Source of the DNA: Bacillota bacterium
GTDB taxonomy: Bacteria; Bacillota; Clostridia; Saccharofermentanales; Fastidiosipilaceae
DNA length: 5,817 nucleotides
Assembly (NCBI GenBank): GCA_023420715.1
Contig: JAEZVR010000149.1
Location: 1 to 5,817 of the forward strand
Direction: 5' to 3'
Below, piece by piece: positions 1 to 5,817 of this stretch (position 1 is the first letter of the stretch; each line of letters starts with the position of its first letter). The notes under the pieces were generated by a model. The model was not told where the DNA came from. It saw only the letters and a program-made list of their open reading frames with translations, and ran no database searches. Position numbers and translations under genes: made by a program.

Positions 1-129
1 GCCAGAATGCAGAGAAAATGCCACAGCGTTATCCGCCTTATCCACGTCGTTGGCATCGTTTAAAAAGGCGATAAGGAATTGTTCAGATCTCTGTGACATT
101 TTGCTGTATTTTGATGCTAATTTTGACAT
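1..129 (-). CDS. Possible N-terminal part of an unidentified gene, cut by the left edge
   Basis: An open frame on the minus strand runs off the left edge. It can start at ATG 129 (43 codons visible) or ATG 99 (33 codons); a TAA at 133-135 blocks any earlier start. From the second ATG the peptide begins MSQRSEQFLIAFLNDAND and continues with a mix of charged and hydrophobic residues that looks protein-like. I do not recognise the family. Against it: neither ATG has a visible Shine-Dalgarno sequence, while every other gene here has a clear one, and it would share only 45-75 bp with the divergent htrA. A competing reading on the plus strand (3-74) ends in a Pro/Arg-rich tail; at most one of the two is likely real. 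Function cannot be assigned. Confidence 0.25.
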   Translation of the reverse strand, partial: MSKLASKYSKMSQRSEQFLIAFLNDANDVDKADNAVAFSLHSG

Positions 130-156
130 TTTTTAGCGGTATAACGGATGTATTAA
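94..156 (+). promoter_or_regulatory. Probable htrA promoter/control region with 9-bp direct repeats
   Basis: This stretch lies just upstream of htrA. It contains a perfect TTGACA at 123-128, but no good -10 stands 16-18 bp downstream: TGTATT (149-154) is at 20 bp and TATTAA (151-156) at 22 bp. TATAAC at 140-145 is a 5/6 match to a -10 box and would give a leader of about 23 nt, but lacks a matching -35. The word TGACATTTT occurs twice, at 94-102 and 124-132, exactly 30 bp apart. GCTAA (116-120) and TTAGC (133-137) form a short inverted repeat around the TTGACA. That a promoter lies here is likely from the position; which elements are used is inference. Confidence 0.35.
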
Positions 157-174
157 ATTTGGAGGTTTATTCTG

Positions 175-1566
175 ATGCAAGATTATGATCCATTGCATAT
201 GCAGTCGACAAATCAAAATGGGCAAGATCCCGTGGTTTCTGCAGCAACATCTGTCGCACAACAAGTGACACCACAATCTGCTCAAGAGAGTCAATATCCG
301 GGGAATCCAGTGCAGCCAATGACGGCACAACCAATCCTGCACCGGGGGCAGTCACCTGTTTCTCCGACGCTGCCTCACCAGATGCCAAATATAGCTATAC
401 CTCGATCATTTCCGCCTCAACAGCAGAAAACAAAACCGTCCAAACAAAAAGGTTGTACCGGCGGACGCATGGCATTGGTACTTGTCTTAGCCTGTCTATT
501 AGGGGTTCTTGGCGGCGGTGTTGGTACTTATTTGGTCGGTAGGTATGCGCATCAATATTTTGTGCCCCAACGCGATGAAAATAAACCGCAGGACACGGTG
601 ATACAGTCGGATAAAACCACTGCTCAGACAACTGATTCAGGTTCATTCAAAGTTTTGAATGTTGAAAAAATTGCAGAAAAAGCAACACCATCTGTGGTTG
701 CTATTCAAACACAGGCTGTTTCTCAAGACTTATTTGGACAGCCCCAGTTTGGCGAGGCGGCAGGTTCTGGGGTTATCCTATCTAAGGATGGTTATATTGT
801 AACGAACCATCATGTGATTCAAAATGCGCGAGATATCAATGTGACGCTTTCAACAGGCACACAATTGAAAGCCGATTTGGTCGGATCTGATCCCAGTAAT
901 GATATTGCGGTTATTAAAGTGGAAGGCGAAAACCTACCCGCTATTGAAGTCGCCTCATCTTCAGATTTAAAAGTGGGGAGTTATGTTGTTGCGATTGGAA
1001 ATCCGCTTGGTGTATTAGAAGGATCTGTTACAACAGGGGTGATCAGCTCAACCAATCGTACGATTCACGGTAGAAACAGCGATTTATTCAATGTTTTGCA
1101 AACCGATGCAGCGATTAATCAAGGTAATTCGGGTGGCGCGTTGGTGAATGAGTCTGGTAAGCTCGTGGGGATTAATTCGAATAAATTTTCAGGTGAGGGC
1201 ATAGAGGGTATTGCTTTTGCCATTCCCACAGATACGGTTATGCCCTTGGTTCAACAACTGATCAAAAATGGTAAAGTCACTTCTCCAGAAATTGGTATCT
1301 CAGCTTTTAATATTACGTCGGTTATGCAGGAAAAATATCGTGTGCCAGCAGGTATTTATGTGCAGGCAGTTAAACCAGAGAGCCTTGCCGAAAAAGCTGG
1401 TATTCAAGTCAATGATATTATCACTGCCGTTAATGGTGAAGCGGTGACTTCGGTGCAAAGTTTTACGGCCTTAAAGAATCGACATCAATTGGGAGATACA
1501 CTTAAACTGAGTATTGACCGACGTGGCGAGAAGCAGGAGATTTCCCTGGTATTATCGGCTGATTAA
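175..1566 (+). CDS. htrA: HtrA/DegP-family membrane-anchored serine protease with one PDZ domain
   Basis: This 463-residue protein is an S1C-family serine protease that, by family knowledge, degrades or refolds damaged proteins outside the cytoplasmic membrane. Residues 1-92 are a low-complexity Gln/Pro/Ser/Thr-rich tail; a basic patch (85-98) precedes one membrane segment at about 99-122, which predicts tail in, protease out. The trypsin-like domain spans about 160-365. The triad is visible as His213 (TNHHV), Asp243 (SNDIAV) and Ser319 (GNSGG), so it should be active. One PDZ domain follows at about 370-461, with the ligand loop AGIYV at 392-396. Length is near that of Bacillus HtrA proteins, which also have one PDZ domain. 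The start is set by GGAGG at 161-165, 9 nt upstream. It appears monocistronic: a terminator hairpin follows and the next gene is convergent. I cannot say which paralogue (HtrA, HtrB or YyxA type) it matches best. Confidence 0.95.
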   Translation: MQDYDPLHMQSTNQNGQDPVVSAATSVAQQVTPQSAQESQYPGNPVQPMTAQPILHRGQSPVSPTLPHQMPNIAIPRSFPPQQQKTKPSKQKGCTGGRMALVLVLACLLGVLGGGVGTYLVGRYAHQYFVPQRDENKPQDTVIQSDKTTAQTTDSGSFKVLNVEKIAEKATPSVVAIQTQAVSQDLFGQPQFGEAAGSGVILSKDGYIVTNHHVIQNARDINVTLSTGTQLKADLVGSDPSNDIAVIKVEGENLPAIEVASSSDLKVGSYVVAIGNPLGVLEGSVTTGVISSTNRTIHGRNSDLFNVLQTDAAINQGNSGGALVNESGKLVGINSNKFSGEGIEGIAFAIPTDTVMPLVQQLIKNGKVTSPEIGISAFNITSVMQEKYRVPAGIYVQAVKPESLAEKAGIQVNDIITAVNGEAVTSVQSFTALKNRHQLGDTLKLSIDRRGEKQEISLVLSAD

Positions 1567-1590
1567 AAGAATCAATAGCCTGAGGTATTT

Positions 1591-1617
1591 AAAAGCCTGG
1601 ACGATGTCCAGGCTTTT
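1591..1617. terminator. Bidirectional hairpin terminator between htrA and glnS
   Basis: AAAAGCCTGGAC (1591-1602) and GTCCAGGCTTTT (1606-1617) are perfect 12-bp complements around a 3-nt GAT loop. The stem ends in A4/T4, so on both strands the hairpin finishes in a short U tract. It lies 24 bp after the htrA stop and 29 bp beyond the glnS stop, so it can serve both convergent transcripts. On the glnS side a run of seven T (complement of the A run at 1630-1636) precedes the hairpin. The U tracts are short (4 nt), so efficiency is uncertain. Confidence 0.88.
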
Positions 1618-1646
1618 GCTTACGGCACGAAAAAAACAGACATGGT

Positions 1647-3368
1647 TCAGTTTTTCGGCAATTTGAAGCTATCTTTGAGGGAAACTGTCCGATTAAAGAC
1701 CAAGTTTGCTGCACCTGCTTTATGATCTCGGCAAAAATAGCCATGTCGCACAAATTGGTAACCTTCATTAATGGGTGCGTCTTTTAAAGCCGCTTCGACT
1801 TTGGCATGATGGCACCAAATTAGACTGTTCTCATTCAGTGCCGCTTCATAACCCGCTTCAGCCTTATCTGGATCTTCTACGGTGAAGAGGTTGTTGTAAA
1901 GGGCAATTTTGGCATCTGCGGCAGTTTTTTGATCTACCCAATGAATGGTTCCTTTGATTTTCTGTCCTTCAGGTGCGTTTCCACCGCGGGTCGTTGGATC
2001 GTAGGTTGCATAGACATGGGTGACCTTGCCATTTTCGTCGACATCATAGCCTGTGCAGGTAATAATGTAGGCGTGCATCAAGCGCACAGCATTACCGGGA
2101 AAGAGACGGAAATATTTTTTAGGTGGCTCGATCATGAAGTCATCTGCATCAATCCAGAGCTGATTTGAAAAACTGAGCGGACGGGTTTCATCTGAGTTGG
2201 GATGATTGCTTGCTGACAAGGTTTCAGATTGGCCTTCTGGATAGTTGGTGATGGTGAGTGGGATCGGGTTAAGTATCGCCATTCGTCGCGGTGCTTTTTC
2301 GTTTAAATCTTCTCGAATACAATGTTCGAGGTAGGCATAATCGACCGTATTCGGCACTTTAGAGACACCAACGCCTTGAATAAATTTGCGAATGGCTTGA
2401 GGCGTGTAGCCACGGCGACGCAAGCCGCAAATTGTCGGCATGCGAGGATCGTCCCAGCCGTCCACAAGCTGATTGGTAACGAGGTGCAAGAGCTTGCGTT
2501 TACTCATCACCGTATAATTCATTCCCAATCGGGCAAACTCAATCTGACGGGGTTTGCTTGGCAAATCACAGTTGTTGACTACCCAGTCGTATAATGGCCG
2601 ATGATCTTCAAACTCAATGCTGCATAGAGAGTGTGTTATGCCTTCTAGGCCATCTTCAATGGGGTGGGCAAAATCGTACATCGGATAGATGCACCAGGCG
2701 TCGCCTGTTCGGTGATGCGGCGTGTGTGAGATGCGATAAATAACCGGATCACGCAGGTTGATATTGCCAGATTGCATATCAATTTTGGCACGTAGCGTGC
2801 GTTCCCCATCTTTGAATTCACCAGCTTTCATGCGTTCAAACAAGTTGAGGTTCTCTTCAATTGAACGGTCGCGATAGGGACTGTTTTGACCAGGTTCCGT
2901 CAGTGTACCTCGTGTCAGACGAATTTCTTCGGCTGTTAAATCACAAACATAGGCCAGACCTTTTTTAATGAGTGCCACAGCACAGTCGTACATATATGGA
3001 AAATAATCACTTGCGTAATAGAATCGATCTGCCCAGTCAAAGCCAAGCCAGCGGATATCCTCCTGAATGGCATCGACATATTCCACATCTTCTTTAACTG
3101 GATTGGTGTCATCCATGCGGAGATTGCATAGCCCCTGATATTGGGCTGCAAGGCCAAAATTGATGCAGATGGCTTTCGCATGTCCGATATGCAAATAGCC
3201 GTTTGGTTCGGGTGGAAAACGGGTATGCACGGTTTGATGTGCACATCGACCGGTTGGGGCAATATCTTCATCAATCAACTGATGAATAAAATGCCGTTGA
3301 ACATCTCTCGGATCTGAGGTCTCTGTCGCTGGGTTATACGGTTGTTGAAGCTTCTGTGTATCGGACAT
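1647..3368 (-). CDS. glnS: Glutaminyl-tRNA synthetase
   Basis: This 573-residue cytoplasmic class Ic enzyme joins glutamine to tRNA(Gln) using ATP. The catalytic signatures are clear: PPEPNGYLHIGHAK holds the HIGH motif at 60-63, and VMSKR at 287-291 is the KMSKS equivalent. The stretches RMDDTNP (84-90), SPYRDRS (163-169), ITHSLCS (244-250) and GWDDPRMPT (304-312) match what I recall of E. coli GlnRS almost residue for residue. Residues from about 360 onward are the beta-barrel anticodon-binding part, ending in FNRTVSLKDSF. It is about 20 residues longer than the E. coli enzyme (554), mainly through an N-terminal extension; I see no YqeY fusion. The ATG at 3368 has a strong AAGGAGG at 3373-3379. 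It is the second gene of an operon, 9 bp after gltX. No truncation or missing motif is seen. Confidence 0.97.
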   Translation of the reverse strand: MSDTQKLQQPYNPATETSDPRDVQRHFIHQLIDEDIAPTGRCAHQTVHTRFPPEPNGYLHIGHAKAICINFGLAAQYQGLCNLRMDDTNPVKEDVEYVDAIQEDIRWLGFDWADRFYYASDYFPYMYDCAVALIKKGLAYVCDLTAEEIRLTRGTLTEPGQNSPYRDRSIEENLNLFERMKAGEFKDGERTLRAKIDMQSGNINLRDPVIYRISHTPHHRTGDAWCIYPMYDFAHPIEDGLEGITHSLCSIEFEDHRPLYDWVVNNCDLPSKPRQIEFARLGMNYTVMSKRKLLHLVTNQLVDGWDDPRMPTICGLRRRGYTPQAIRKFIQGVGVSKVPNTVDYAYLEHCIREDLNEKAPRRMAILNPIPLTITNYPEGQSETLSASNHPNSDETRPLSFSNQLWIDADDFMIEPPKKYFRLFPGNAVRLMHAYIITCTGYDVDENGKVTHVYATYDPTTRGGNAPEGQKIKGTIHWVDQKTAADAKIALYNNLFTVEDPDKAEAGYEAALNENSLIWCHHAKVEAALKDAPINEGYQFVRHGYFCRDHKAGAANLVFNRTVSLKDSFKLPKN

Positions 3369-3372
3369 ATTT

Positions 3373-3379
3373 CCTCCTT
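3373..3379 (-). promoter_or_regulatory. glnS ribosome binding site overlapping the gltX stop codon
   Basis: On the minus strand AAGGAGG lies 4 nt before the glnS ATG. The gltX stop TAA occupies 3378-3380, so its two A residues are the first two bases of this site. Ribosomes ending gltX would therefore clear or reuse the glnS start region, which suggests translational coupling. The sequence overlap is seen directly; the coupling is inferred. Confidence 0.85.
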
Positions 3380-4850
3380 ATGCTTCGGTTGATCGGTTGT
3401 CTTGGAGTATTTGAATGCCGTGTTGGATGCGCGCCAAAGCTTGTGTTTTTCCCAACAGGTAGAGGATTTCAACAGCTCCGCCAGGTGTCACGCCCAATCC
3501 AGATAGGGCAATGCGCAAGGGCCACATGACCTGGCCATTTTTGACGCCCCAGTCGGAAGCCGTCTGAATTAAGAAATCATGTATCGTTTCGATATTCCAG
3601 GTTGTCAGATCAGCTATTAATGGATAGAGCCGCTCCAATGTCTCTAGAGCAGAGGATAGGGTGGTTTTCATCTTTTTATGAACGTAAAGTTCTGGATCAT
3701 AGACTGTTGGTGGGGTGTTTAAAAAAGCCACTAAATGGGGTATTTCTTGGTAGGTATTGATGCGCGGTTGAAGCATCTGCGCTAAAACCAGCAAATCCCT
3801 ATTTTCTAGATTTGGTAAAGCATCTACGAGAAATGGCTGAATGGCTTTGGCAAACGTCTCCAGTGGCATACGGCGGATATATTCGCCATTAAACCAAGTT
3901 AGTTTCTTATAATCAAAAACCGCTGGCGATTTGCTAATGCCTTCAATATGGAAGGTTTCAACCAATTCTGCTAGTGAGAAAATTTCTTGCTCGCCGGTCG
4001 GAGACCATCCGAGCAGGGCAATGTAGTTAATAATAACCTCTGGCAAATAGCCTTCAGCTACGAGATCTTGAAAGCTGGTCGCCCCATGACGCTTTGATAG
4101 TTTTTGACCATCTTCACCCAAAATCAGCGGTAGGTGAATATAGGTTGGTACTGGATAACCGAGCGCCTCATATAACAGATTGTATTTTGGTGTGGAAGAG
4201 AGATATTCACTCCCACGGACGACATGCGTAATTCCCATGGCATGGTCATCGATGACGTTTGCAAAGTTGTAGGTTGGAAAGCCATCGGATTTGAGGAGAA
4301 TTTGATCCTCTAGTTCTGTGTTGTCCACAGTAATATCGCCATAGACGCAATCACTAAATGTCGTTTGTCCATCGAGGGGCATTTTTTGACGGATGACATA
4401 AGGTGTGCCTTTGGACAAAAGATCGGAGACTGTTTCTGGCGTTAAATCACGACAATGTCGATCATATCCAGTAAAGCCATCTCCGTCAGCCTTGACTTGT
4501 GATAAGCGATCTTGGGTGCAAAAGCAGTAATAAGCTTTGCCTTCGGCAACCAATTGTTCTGCAATGCGACGATAATCATTTAAACGTTCACTTTGGACAT
4601 AGGGTGCGTATGGACCGCCAATATCTGGTCCTTCATCGTGTTTAAGTCCACATTCAGCCAATGTTTGATAAATGATATCGGTTGCGCCATCGACTTGTCT
4701 GGCCTGATCGGTATCTTCGATGCGCAACACAAAATGGCCGCCTTGAGATTTGGCGACAAGATATTCATAGAGGGCAGTGCGCAAATTACCAACATGCATA
4801 AAACCCGTAGGACTTGGCGCAAATCGCGTGCGAACGGTGGCACTTGACAT
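3378..4850 (-). CDS. gltX: Glutamyl-tRNA synthetase
   Basis: This 490-residue cytoplasmic class Ic enzyme charges tRNA(Glu) with glutamate. The N-terminal Rossmann domain opens with RFAPSPTGFMHVGNLRTALY, where HVGN (19-22) is the HIGH motif; KLSKRHGA at 250-257 is the KMSKS loop. RIEDTD (43-48) and the YNFANVIDDHAMGITHVVRG region (194-213) are further family signatures. Cys109, Cys111, Tyr129 and Cys133 resemble the zinc-binding knuckle found in many GluRS enzymes. The C-terminal half (about 320-485) is the helical anticodon-binding domain, with MWPLRIALSG (442-451) and LLGKTQALARI (465-475). Length is normal for the family. The ATG at 4850 has AAGAGGT at 4858-4864, 7 nt upstream. It is the first gene of the gltX-glnS operon. 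With GlnRS present, it is expected to charge tRNA(Glu) only rather than also mischarging tRNA(Gln), but I cannot prove that from sequence. Confidence 0.97.
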   Translation of the reverse strand: MSSATVRTRFAPSPTGFMHVGNLRTALYEYLVAKSQGGHFVLRIEDTDQARQVDGATDIIYQTLAECGLKHDEGPDIGGPYAPYVQSERLNDYRRIAEQLVAEGKAYYCFCTQDRLSQVKADGDGFTGYDRHCRDLTPETVSDLLSKGTPYVIRQKMPLDGQTTFSDCVYGDITVDNTELEDQILLKSDGFPTYNFANVIDDHAMGITHVVRGSEYLSSTPKYNLLYEALGYPVPTYIHLPLILGEDGQKLSKRHGATSFQDLVAEGYLPEVIINYIALLGWSPTGEQEIFSLAELVETFHIEGISKSPAVFDYKKLTWFNGEYIRRMPLETFAKAIQPFLVDALPNLENRDLLVLAQMLQPRINTYQEIPHLVAFLNTPPTVYDPELYVHKKMKTTLSSALETLERLYPLIADLTTWNIETIHDFLIQTASDWGVKNGQVMWPLRIALSGLGVTPGGAVEILYLLGKTQALARIQHGIQILQDNRSTEA

Positions 4851-4880
4851 AGAAAGAACCTCTTTTCGGTGCTAAACTAA

Positions 4881-4905
4881 TGCCCAACTAGAATGGCGAT
4901 GGGCA
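4881..4905. repeat. Inverted repeat TGCCCA-N13-TGGGCA in the gltX leader
   Basis: TGCCCA (4881-4886) and TGGGCA (4900-4905) are perfect 6-bp inverted repeats with a 13-nt spacer. The element lies downstream of the predicted gltX-glnS transcription start, so it could fold as a small hairpin in that leader or act as an operator between the divergent genes. Arms this short can arise by chance, so function is uncertain. Confidence 0.4.
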
Positions 4906-4916
4906 CATATGTTTTG

Positions 4917-4922
4917 TATTAT
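4917..4922 (+). promoter_or_regulatory. Weak candidate -10 box for the DUF5685 gene
   Basis: TATTAT on the plus strand is a 5/6 match to a -10 box. A start about 7 nt downstream would give a leader of roughly 18 nt carrying the ribosome binding site at 4934-4939. The hexamer at the expected -35 place (TGGCGA, 4894-4899) is a poor match, so this call is weak. It overlaps the opposite-strand gltX -10. Confidence 0.25.
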
Positions 4923-4926
4923 AGCA
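4918..4926 (-). promoter_or_regulatory. Extended -10 promoter for the gltX-glnS operon
   Basis: The minus strand reads TGCTATAAT, a perfect extended -10 element (TGn plus TATAAT). The best -35 candidate is TTGCGC (complement of 4939-4944), only 15 bp away and a 3/6 match; extended -10 promoters depend less on the -35. Transcription would start near 4911, giving a leader of about 60 nt before gltX. That leader is far too short for a T-box riboswitch. Confidence 0.6.
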
Positions 4927-4946
4927 TGTTAGACAGGGGCGCAACG

Positions 4947-5817
4947 ATGTTTGGTTATGTAAGACCGCTTAAATCAGAGCTTAAAATCAAGACGTTTGGC
5001 TTGTATCGGACCGCATATTGCGGACTGTGTCATACGGTTAAAGTCCATTATGGGCAGTGGCCAAGACTTTTGGTATCGTACGATTTAACGTTTTTGGTTT
5101 TATTGATCCAGAGCTTGGTAGAAACCGAACCCACCTTTGTCGATAAACGCTGCGTGCTACATCCGAAAAAACCAAGACCAGTTATGATAGATGATCAGAT
5201 CTTCATTTATGGCGCTGATATTCTGATGCTCTTGACGTATTTGAAACGATTGGACGATCGGCAGGATGAAGGTCATCGCCTGATTAAAGGCTTTTTATTG
5301 AGGCGCTATCACAAACCTTATTTGTCTGCAAAACAGAAACACCATGCGTTGGCATGTCGATTGGAGCAAATCTACCAAAATCTGGTACAAGCAGAAGCGG
5401 CAAATGAATCCATCCGAAGTGCACGTCTATTCGGAGACTGCATTGGTTTGATTTTTGATAATCTTGCCGTAACTTTTTCTTTGGATCCTTTGTTGCAACG
5501 AGCGCTTGAACAAGCCGGTAAATGGTTGGGTGAATGGATTTACTGGATAGATGCCGTGGATGATTGGCAAGAAGATTTAAAACGGCAGCGTCCGAATGCA
5601 TTAAAACAGATTTGTGCAGGCGATTTTGCAGCTGCAGGCGGCGAACGAGATGTGGCTATTGTTTTGAGTGAGACCTATCAGGAAATCGCTGACCGCTGTC
5701 TAGCCCTCAATCGTCATTTGGTCGCTTTAGAAACCAAATTAGATCAAACCTTTGCCCTGTTACCCTATTGCCAGCATGCGGAGTTAATCTACAACATTAT
5801 TGTTCAGGGATTGCCGG
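4947..5817 (+). CDS. DUF5685-family protein, function unknown, C-terminus cut by the window edge
   Basis: A frame of 290 codons stays open to the right edge. The start MFGYVRP and the following YRTAYCGLC (20-28), SYDLTFL (44-50) and CVLHPKKPRP (69-78) match my memory of the DUF5685 family of Firmicutes, which has no established function. The start is supported by CAGGGG at 4934-4939, 7 nt upstream, and by the family N-terminus. The sequence looks mainly alpha-helical and soluble, with no signal peptide or clear membrane segment. Two acidic motifs stand out: DDRQDE (103-108) and DAVDDWQED (202-210). Cys25/Cys28 (CGLC) and Cys69/His72 (CVLH) could form a metal site. The acidic motifs recall class I isoprenoid synthases, but that is inference. 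It is divergent from gltX and not part of that operon. The family call is from memory; the missing C-terminus and the downstream neighbour cannot be seen. Confidence 0.85.
   Translation, partial: MFGYVRPLKSELKIKTFGLYRTAYCGLCHTVKVHYGQWPRLLVSYDLTFLVLLIQSLVETEPTFVDKRCVLHPKKPRPVMIDDQIFIYGADILMLLTYLKRLDDRQDEGHRLIKGFLLRRYHKPYLSAKQKHHALACRLEQIYQNLVQAEAANESIRSARLFGDCIGLIFDNLAVTFSLDPLLQRALEQAGKWLGEWIYWIDAVDDWQEDLKRQRPNALKQICAGDFAAAGGERDVAIVLSETYQEIADRCLALNRHLVALETKLDQTFALLPYCQHAELIYNIIVQGLP

Noticed and set aside
3..74. Plus-strand open frame from the left edge ending in TAA at 72-74, with tail RYPPYPRRWHRLKRR
   Set aside because: Only 23 codons are visible and no family can be recognised. It may be a real gene end, but it overlaps the more protein-like minus-strand frame and cannot be called.
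472..498. Lipobox-like VLAC before Cys107 in the HtrA membrane segment
   Set aside because: It lies about 100 residues from the start and has Leu instead of a small residue at -2. The segment reads as an ordinary membrane anchor, not a lipoprotein signal.
395..646. Antisense open frame of 83 codons inside htrA
   Set aside because: It lies entirely opposite a well-supported gene, shows no family motif and has no ribosome binding site that I see; likewise the frames at 133-342 and 167-388.
1929..2594. Plus-strand open frames opposite glnS (1929-2168 and 2322-2594)
   Set aside because: They mirror a highly conserved synthetase and have no recognisable motifs or start signals.
2936..3274. 112-codon minus-strand frame overlapping glnS in another frame
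   Set aside because: It is a frame-shifted reading of the glnS N-terminal domain; the glnS frame itself is intact, so there is no frameshift either.
4580..4847. Overlapping open frames on both strands at the 5' end of gltX
   Set aside because: These are shadow frames of the conserved GluRS catalytic domain.
4851..4946. T-box riboswitch or CIRCE element in the gltX upstream region
   Set aside because: The region is too short for a T-box, and I find neither a terminator hairpin nor the TTAGCACTC/GAGTGCTAA repeat of CIRCE.
5284..5601. 105-codon minus-strand frame opposite the DUF5685 gene
   Set aside because: The plus-strand frame has the family N-terminus, a ribosome binding site and conserved-looking motifs; the antisense frame has none of these.

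Overview
The window looks like a chromosomal housekeeping segment of a Gram-positive, Clostridia-like Firmicute (Bacillota). This rests on strong AGGAGG-type ribosome binding sites, a single-pass membrane HtrA protease with one PDZ domain, a gltX of the type with an HVGN signature, and a DUF5685-family gene that I know mainly from Clostridia. Base composition is moderate and even across the genes, and I see no insertion sequence, CRISPR array, phage gene or tRNA. The species cannot be named from this sequence.

Layout. Positions 1-174 hold a short edge region with a possible partial ORF on the minus strand and the likely htrA control region, which includes a 9-bp direct repeat. Positions 175-1566 (+) encode a membrane-anchored HtrA/DegP-type serine protease. 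Positions 1591-1617 form a perfect 12-bp-stem hairpin that lies between two convergent genes and probably terminates both. Positions 4850 to 1647 (-) are a two-gene operon, gltX then glnS, for glutamyl- and glutaminyl-tRNA synthetases; only 9 bp separate them, and the glnS ribosome binding site overlaps the gltX stop codon. Positions 4851-4946 are a compact divergent control region with a perfect extended -10 (TGCTATAAT) for gltX-glnS and a small inverted repeat. From 4947 to the right edge (+) runs a DUF5685-family gene of unknown function that is cut by the window end.

How they work together. gltX and glnS supply Glu-tRNA(Glu) and Gln-tRNA(Gln) for translation, so this organism charges tRNA(Gln) directly. 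HtrA is an extracytoplasmic protein quality-control protease and appears to be transcribed on its own. The DUF5685 protein is the only real unknown. It carries two Asp-rich motifs reminiscent of class I isoprenoid synthases and a CxxC/CxxH pair that could bind a metal. I did not find a clearly new multi-gene system here; this protein and the control regions are the parts worth a second look.
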